Source: Collinsella sp. (GTDB taxonomy: Bacteria; Actinomycetota; Coriobacteriia; Coriobacteriales; Coriobacteriaceae). Taken from it: a stretch of DNA of 54,823 nt. The translations under genes and the position numbers were made by a program. Of the stretch, positions 51,369 to 54,823 are shown one piece after another (position 1 is the first letter of the stretch; every line of letters starts with the position of its first letter). The notes under the pieces are model-generated. The model worked only from the letters and a program-made list of their open reading frames with translations. It was not told where the DNA came from and searched no databases. The stretch lies in the NCBI GenBank assembly GCA_019414325.1, contig DXMG01000009.1, positions 1-54,823 on the forward strand, written 5' to 3'.

Positions 51369-52187
51369 ATGTCTGCAATCACTATTCTGCTTGTTGCGAT
51401 TGTCGCGTTGCTTGCCGGTATGGAAGGCATTCTGGATGAGTTCCAGTTCCATCAGCCGCTCGTGGCATGCACGCTTATCGGTCTCGTAACCGGTCACCTT
51501 CAGGAGGGCATCCTCCTGGGCGGTTCGCTCCAGATGATGGCCCTTGGCTGGGCTAACGTCGGCGCCGCCGTCGCGCCTGACGCCGCTCTGGCCTCGGTCG
51601 CTTCTTCGATCATCATGGTGCTCGCCCTCAACGGCGGCGCCACTGATTCGGCCAAGGCCGTTACCGCGGCCATCGCCGTCGCCGTCCCGCTGTCGGTCGC
51701 TGGTCTGTTCCTGACCATGATCTGCCGTACCATTGCTACCGCTATCGCTCACGCCATGGACGGTTGCGCCGAGAAGGGCGACTTCTCCGGCATCGAGCGC
51801 TGGCAGTACGCTGCCATCCTCATGCAGGGCCTTCGTATCGCCATCCCGGCAGTACTTCTGTGCATCATCCCGGCCGAGGCCGTTACCAACGCGCTTAACG
51901 CTATGCCCGACTGGCTGTCCGGCGGCATGGCTGTCGGCGGCGGCATGGTCGCTTCCGTCGGTTACGCCATGGTCATCAACATGATGGCCACCAAGGAGAC
52001 CTGGCCGTTCTTCATCCTCGGCTTTGTCCTTGCTGCCATCCCTCAGCTCACGCTGATCGCCCTTGGCCTCATCGGCATCTCCCTTGCCCTCATCTACCTT
52101 GGCCTTAAGGATCTGGCCAAGCAGGGTGGCGGCATGGGCGGTGGCTCCGGCGACCCGCTCGGCGACATTCTGAACGATTACGAGTAG
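51369..52187 (+). CDS. manY: PTS mannose-family IIC permease
   Basis: 272 aa with several membrane helices. Starts after AAAGGAGGG at ATG 51369. Family marks: GILDEFQFHQPLVACTLIG, GHLQEGILLGGSLQM and NVGAAVAPDAALA. It forms the sugar channel with IID. 18 bases after the IIAB gene. Confidence 0.93.
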   Translation: MSAITILLVAIVALLAGMEGILDEFQFHQPLVACTLIGLVTGHLQEGILLGGSLQMMALGWANVGAAVAPDAALASVASSIIMVLALNGGATDSAKAVTAAIAVAVPLSVAGLFLTMICRTIATAIAHAMDGCAEKGDFSGIERWQYAAILMQGLRIAIPAVLLCIIPAEAVTNALNAMPDWLSGGMAVGGGMVASVGYAMVINMMATKETWPFFILGFVLAAIPQLTLIALGLIGISLALIYLGLKDLAKQGGGMGGGSGDPLGDILNDYE

Positions 52188-52203
52188 GAGGGGAGTGATA
52201 CAT

Positions 52204-53124
52204 ATGGCAGAGAACAAGATTCAGCTCACCAAGGCTGACCGCAAGAAGGTTTGCTTCCGTCATCAGTTCCTTCAGGGCTCGTGGAACTACGAGCGTATGC
52301 AGAACGGCGGCTGGTGCTTCGCAATGATCCCTGCGATCAAGAAGCTCTACACCAGCAAGGATGACCAGATTGCCGCTCTTAAGCGCCACCTGGAGTTCTA
52401 TAACACCCACCCCTATGTTTCCGCCCCCGTCATTGGCGTTACCCTCGCTCTCGAGGAGGAGCGCGCCAACGGTGCCCCGATTGACGACGTCGCCATCCAG
52501 GGCGTCAAGGTCGGTATGATGGGCCCGCTCGCCGGTGTCGGCGACCCCGCCTTCTGGTTCACCCTTCGCCCGATTCTGGGTGCTCTGGGCGCTTCCTTGG
52601 CCCTGTCCGGCAGCATCGCCGGTCCGCTGCTGTTCTTCTTCGCGTGGAACATCATCCGTTACGCCTTCCTGTGGTACACGCAGGAGTTTGGCTACAAGGT
52701 CGGCTCCTCCATCGCCAAGGACCTCTCCGGCGGTCTGATGGGCAAGGTCACCGAGGGTGCTTCCATCCTGGGTATGTTCATCATCGGCGCCCTGGTCGAG
52801 CGCTGGGTGTCCATCTCCTTCACCCCGGTCGTCTCCAGGGTCACGCAGTCTGCTGGCGCCTTTATCGACTGGGCTAGCCTGCCCTCCGGTTCCGAGGGTA
52901 TCAAGGAAGCGCTGACGATGTATAACTCCATCGGTGCTAACGCCCTTGATCAGGTGAAGGTCACCACGCTTCAGGCCAACCTCGATCAGCTCATCCCCGG
53001 CCTTGCCGCCGTGTGCCTGACCCTGCTGGTCTGCAAGCTCCTCAAGAAGAAGGTCAGCCCGATCGTCATCATCCTGGCTCTCTTCGCCATCGGCATCATC
53101 GGTCGCGTCTGCGGCTTCATGTAA
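52204..53124 (+). CDS. manZ: PTS mannose-family IID component
   Basis: 306 aa from ATG 52204 after GGAGGGGAG. Begins with the IID signature (FRHQFLQGSWNYERMQNGGWCFAM), then GMMGPLAGVGDPAFWFTLRP, followed by membrane helices at the C-terminal end. It completes the permease with ManY. 16 bases after manY. Confidence 0.93.
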   Translation: MAENKIQLTKADRKKVCFRHQFLQGSWNYERMQNGGWCFAMIPAIKKLYTSKDDQIAALKRHLEFYNTHPYVSAPVIGVTLALEEERANGAPIDDVAIQGVKVGMMGPLAGVGDPAFWFTLRPILGALGASLALSGSIAGPLLFFFAWNIIRYAFLWYTQEFGYKVGSSIAKDLSGGLMGKVTEGASILGMFIIGALVERWVSISFTPVVSRVTQSAGAFIDWASLPSGSEGIKEALTMYNSIGANALDQVKVTTLQANLDQLIPGLAAVCLTLLVCKLLKKKVSPIVIILALFAIGIIGRVCGFM

Positions 53125-53174
53125 GCACGTTTCGGCTTAAGACCGAGAATTGCTAGGCAAGGGCTTTTGAGCCA

Positions 53175-53215
53175 TTGAAACGGACCGCACCCGGTGGGTA
53201 CACTGGATGCGGTCC
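53175..53215 (+). promoter_or_regulatory. hairpin with embedded promoter before the DUF956 gene
   Basis: GGACCGCA (53182-53189) pairs with TGCGGTCC (53208-53215), followed by GATTGTTTTATTT, so it can end the man transcript. TTGAAA (53175-53180), 18 bp, TACACT (53199-53204) within it reads as a promoter for the next gene. Confidence 0.45.
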
Positions 53216-53244
53216 GATTGTTTTATTTGGAGGGCGAGGCGCGC

Positions 53245-53643
53245 ATGGCGCAATCTCAGAACAGCACGGTCGATCTGGCAACGCCGGCAACCTGCCTGAT
53301 GGGGCTTACCAGCCACGGCAACGTGATGGTGGGCAATAAGGCGTTCGAGTATTACAACGAGCGCAATCCCGAGGATTATATTCAAATCCCGTGGGATGAG
53401 GTCGACTATATTGCCGCCGAGGTTTTACGCGGCACCAAGAAGATCACGCGTTTTGCCATCTTCACCAAGGACAACGGTCACTTTACGTTTTCGACGCGCG
53501 ACGACAAAGAGACGCTTCGTGCTGTCCGCAAGTACGTCGACGAGGATAAGCTCGTGCGTTCGCCCGACTTTATCGATGTGACGGCCAAGGGCGCCAAGAG
53601 CATCCCCTCCGTTATCAAAAACCTCTTCCACAAAGGTAACTAG
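53245..53643 (+). CDS. DUF956 family protein (ManO-like)
   Basis: 132 aa from ATG 53245 after GGAGGGCGAGG. DUF956 proteins accompany mannose-family PTS operons in Gram-positive bacteria and have been called ManO; a regulatory role is assumed for the family. Seen: TCLMGLTSHGNVMVGNKAFEYYN, IPWDEVDYIAAEV and FTFSTRDDKETLRAVRKYV. Soluble, PH-like beta pattern, no DNA-binding domain. It follows manZ by 120 bases, with a possible promoter of its own. Confidence 0.85.
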   Translation: MAQSQNSTVDLATPATCLMGLTSHGNVMVGNKAFEYYNERNPEDYIQIPWDEVDYIAAEVLRGTKKITRFAIFTKDNGHFTFSTRDDKETLRAVRKYVDEDKLVRSPDFIDVTAKGAKSIPSVIKNLFHKGN

Positions 53644-53665
53644 TCATTAAAGAGCGCCCCCCAAA

Positions 53666-53867
53666 GTGGGACGCAGTTTCCCATGGGGCTCGATTGGGAA
53701 AGTGCATCCCAGTTCGAGCGCCGATTCCGGGATGTAGTTTCCGGAACGGGGTCGTTTGGGAAACCGTGTCCCGTTTCGAGCCGAAATTCTGGGACACAGT
53801 TTCCAGCGAGGTCCCATTGGGAAAGTTTGACCCAGAATTTGCCTGGATAGTGGGACACACTTTCCGG
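53666..53867. repeat. array C of alternating ~17-bp units, ~31-bp period
   Basis: Seven units start near 53666, 53695, 53727, 53756, 53789, 53817 and 53850. They alternate GGGACGCAGTTTCC and GGGAAAGTGCATCCC orientation. The sequences lean to GGGACACAGTTTCC, a subtype different from arrays A and B. Confidence 0.8.
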
Positions 53868-53946
53868 AGGGCTGTTCCACCGCAACTTCGAAGAGTGGCT
53901 ATACGCTGTATTACAACGGCGTAAATCTGCTACACTAGTACAACAT

Positions 53947-54022
53947 GCCTCCGTAGCTCAGGGGATAGAGCACCGCTCTCCTAAAGCGGGTGTCGACGGT
54001 TCGAATCCGCCCGGGGGCACCA
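53947..54022 (+). tRNA. tRNA-Arg (anticodon CCT), CCA encoded
   Basis: Acceptor stem GCCTCCG / CGGGGGC (one T-G pair), D-arm TAGCTCAGGGGATAGAGCA, anticodon stem CCGCT / AGCGG with loop CTCCTAA, and T-arm containing GGTTCGAATCC. The 3' CCA (54020-54022) is in the DNA. It reads the AGG codon. The sequence turns AT-rich directly afterwards, as seen where mobile elements use a tRNA 3' end for integration. Confidence 0.95.
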
Positions 54023-54149
54023 GAAAAATCGCAGGTCAGGAGTTAATTTTGCTTCTGACCTGTTCTGGTTTTAGGGTTAAGAACTGCTTTTGTTTGTAAA
54101 TCTGGTAAGTAAATAATTTAACTTACCGAGTTTTCCACTGAAAACAGGA

Positions 54150-54318
54150 AATCACCATTTTGGGGATAAAAAGTTTTCAACAGCCGTTAGTCGGTTCCAT
54201 TTTGGTGAATCGCTTCCTCAATTTGGGTAAAAAATTTCACCATTTTGATGATTCGGCTGCTTTGAGTTTTGATAAAAACGCCTGTTCAGAAGCTTGCGCT
54301 ATACCCATTTTGGTGAAA
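54150..54318 (+). repeat. iteron-like CCATTTTGGTGAA repeats
   Basis: About five imperfect copies of CCATTTTGG-TGAA near 54152, 54197, 54219, 54239 and 54304 in AT-rich DNA. An open frame that crosses them has no ribosome-binding site or coding bias. They could be protein-binding repeats of an integrated element. Confidence 0.4.
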
Positions 54319-54442
54319 CCAATTAATAGAGAAATATACTATAAAGATATAGGGACGGCGATGCCGTCCTCTTCGCTCGCGAAGCTCGCTGCGCGGCCAC
54401 GTACCGTGTCCTTGCCGCCGGCTACGCCGTCGATTGATTCGC

Positions 54443-54715
54443 TCACTGCGTTCGCTGATTTATTGACCAATCCGTTTTATCGGTGACAACAGTCATCAGC
54501 GCAGCAATTGACATGTTGAATCCATTGGCAATTTTACAAAGGTTTGAAAGACTGACATTTCTTCGTCCGACTTCAATGCTCGCGTAGTAGGAACGATCCA
54601 TCTCAATCAAATTGGCGAACTGCTCCTGGCTGTACCCGAGTCCAGCGCGGAGCTCTTTGCATCTCATGCCGAATGATTTCTGAAGCGTCTTCGTATCCAT
54701 GACAAAAAGAGTCAT
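54443..54715 (-). CDS. XRE-family helix-turn-helix regulator
   Basis: 90 aa. Cro/C1-type domain at about 15-72 (RCKELRAGLGYSQEQFANLIEMDRSYYASIEVGRRNVSLSNL). Starts at ATG 54715, or at ATG 54700 if shorter; neither has a clear ribosome-binding site, and the upstream -10-like TAAATA makes a leaderless mRNA possible. The short CCATGAC / GTCATGG palindrome lies across the start. Base composition is more AT-rich than the rest of the window. Such single small regulators often border prophages or integrative elements. Confidence 0.75.
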   Translation of the reverse strand: MTLFVMDTKTLQKSFGMRCKELRAGLGYSQEQFANLIEMDRSYYASIEVGRRNVSLSNLCKIANGFNMSIAALMTVVTDKTDWSINQRTQ

Positions 54716-54716
54716 G

Positions 54717-54757
54717 GATTGTTGTATTTATGCCAACGGACTATATACAACAATCCC
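54717..54757 (-). promoter_or_regulatory. operator-like inverted repeat over the XRE promoter
   Basis: Perfect 12-bp arms GGATTGTTGTAT (54717-54728) and ATACAACAATCC (54746-54757), spacer 17. On the minus strand the distal arm carries TTGTTG and, 17 bp on, TAAATA, a fair promoter. Autorepression by the XRE protein is likely. Confidence 0.55.
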
Positions 54758-54823
54758 TGTTAAGGCGCATTGTTAGCGCCGGGCGATTTTAGCCGCTAAT
54801 AGTCAAACTATTTTGACCAATCC

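Noticed and set aside
53640..53885. Minus-strand open frames through array C coding for repeat-rich proteins
   Set aside because: They arise from the 31-bp repeats being free of stops, have no ribosome-binding site, and overlap each other in several frames.
54160..54486. 108-aa open frame after the tRNA
   Set aside because: No ribosome-binding site, it crosses the iteron-like repeats, its composition changes midway, and it overlaps the XRE gene on the other strand.

Overview
The window is GC-rich and gene-dense and looks like the chromosome of a gut Coriobacteriia bacterium, most like Collinsella. The evidence is the actinobacterial heat-shock order dnaK-grpE-dnaJ-hspR, a multi-transmembrane LuxR-type regulator, mannose-family PTS genes with a DUF956 gene, [NiFe] hydrogenase maturation genes in an anaerobe-like setting, and many short palindromic intergenic repeats. 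The genus is inferred; there is no rRNA to confirm it.

Layout. 1-1.7 kb: a GH1 6-phospho-beta-glucosidase. 1.8-5.8 kb: two membrane kinase-like proteins, one of them degenerate, and a NarL-type response regulator. 5.9-10.2 kb (minus): a lipoprotein and a three-gene zinc-ribbon/SPFH operon resembling ydjG/ydjI. 10.5-12.9 kb: a membrane LuxR regulator and pyrE. 13.4-16 kb: an RpiR regulator divergent from the PTS IIA gene crr, then a lipoprotein. 16.4-23.6 kb (minus): gph, hypE, hypD, hypC, hypF, nikR, a small His-rich protein and trxA. 23.7-26.4 kb: a uracil-DNA-glycosylase-like protein and a GHKL kinase/LytTR regulator pair. 26.6-30.6 kb: nadA-nadB-nadC-niaR. 30.8 kb: a ferredoxin. 31.5-35.9 kb: dnaK-grpE-dnaJ-hspR. 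36.3-38.6 kb: an aconitase-family hydratase. 38.8-39.7 kb: a membrane protein gene between direct repeats. 39.8-42.5 kb: clpB. 42.6-46.5 kb: a small Pro/Ala-rich protein, a membrane-anchored protein, a DUF5692-like membrane protein and a TetR regulator. 46.7-50 kb: a large FAD/Fe-S oxidoreductase and hypA. 50.3-53.6 kb: a mannose-family PTS (fused IIAB, IIC, IID) and DUF956. 53.9 kb: tRNA-Arg(CCT), followed by an AT-rich stretch with an XRE regulator.

Regulatory logic visible in the DNA. The nad operon has a 19-bp-arm palindrome lying exactly on its promoter, and the last gene encodes the NiaR repressor. dnaK and clpB share a 27-bp box, the best candidate for the HspR operator here. The 6-phospho-beta-glucosidase and crr share a ~60-bp block at an identical distance from their promoters, and an RpiR gene lies beside one copy. 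TetR and the Fe-S flavoprotein are separated by two 15-bp palindromes.

The least explained material is intergenic. (1) Three arrays of 6-7 copies of a ~17-bp unit alternate in orientation every ~31 bp. (2) A hairpin family has a constant GGGGACGTTCTT loop and stems that change by compensation. (3) A ~170-bp modular element follows the stop codons of pyrE, a lipoprotein gene and hspR, with a shorter relative after niaR; its outer and inner helices change while an internal core is kept. No CRISPR array, transposase, integrase or phage gene was seen.
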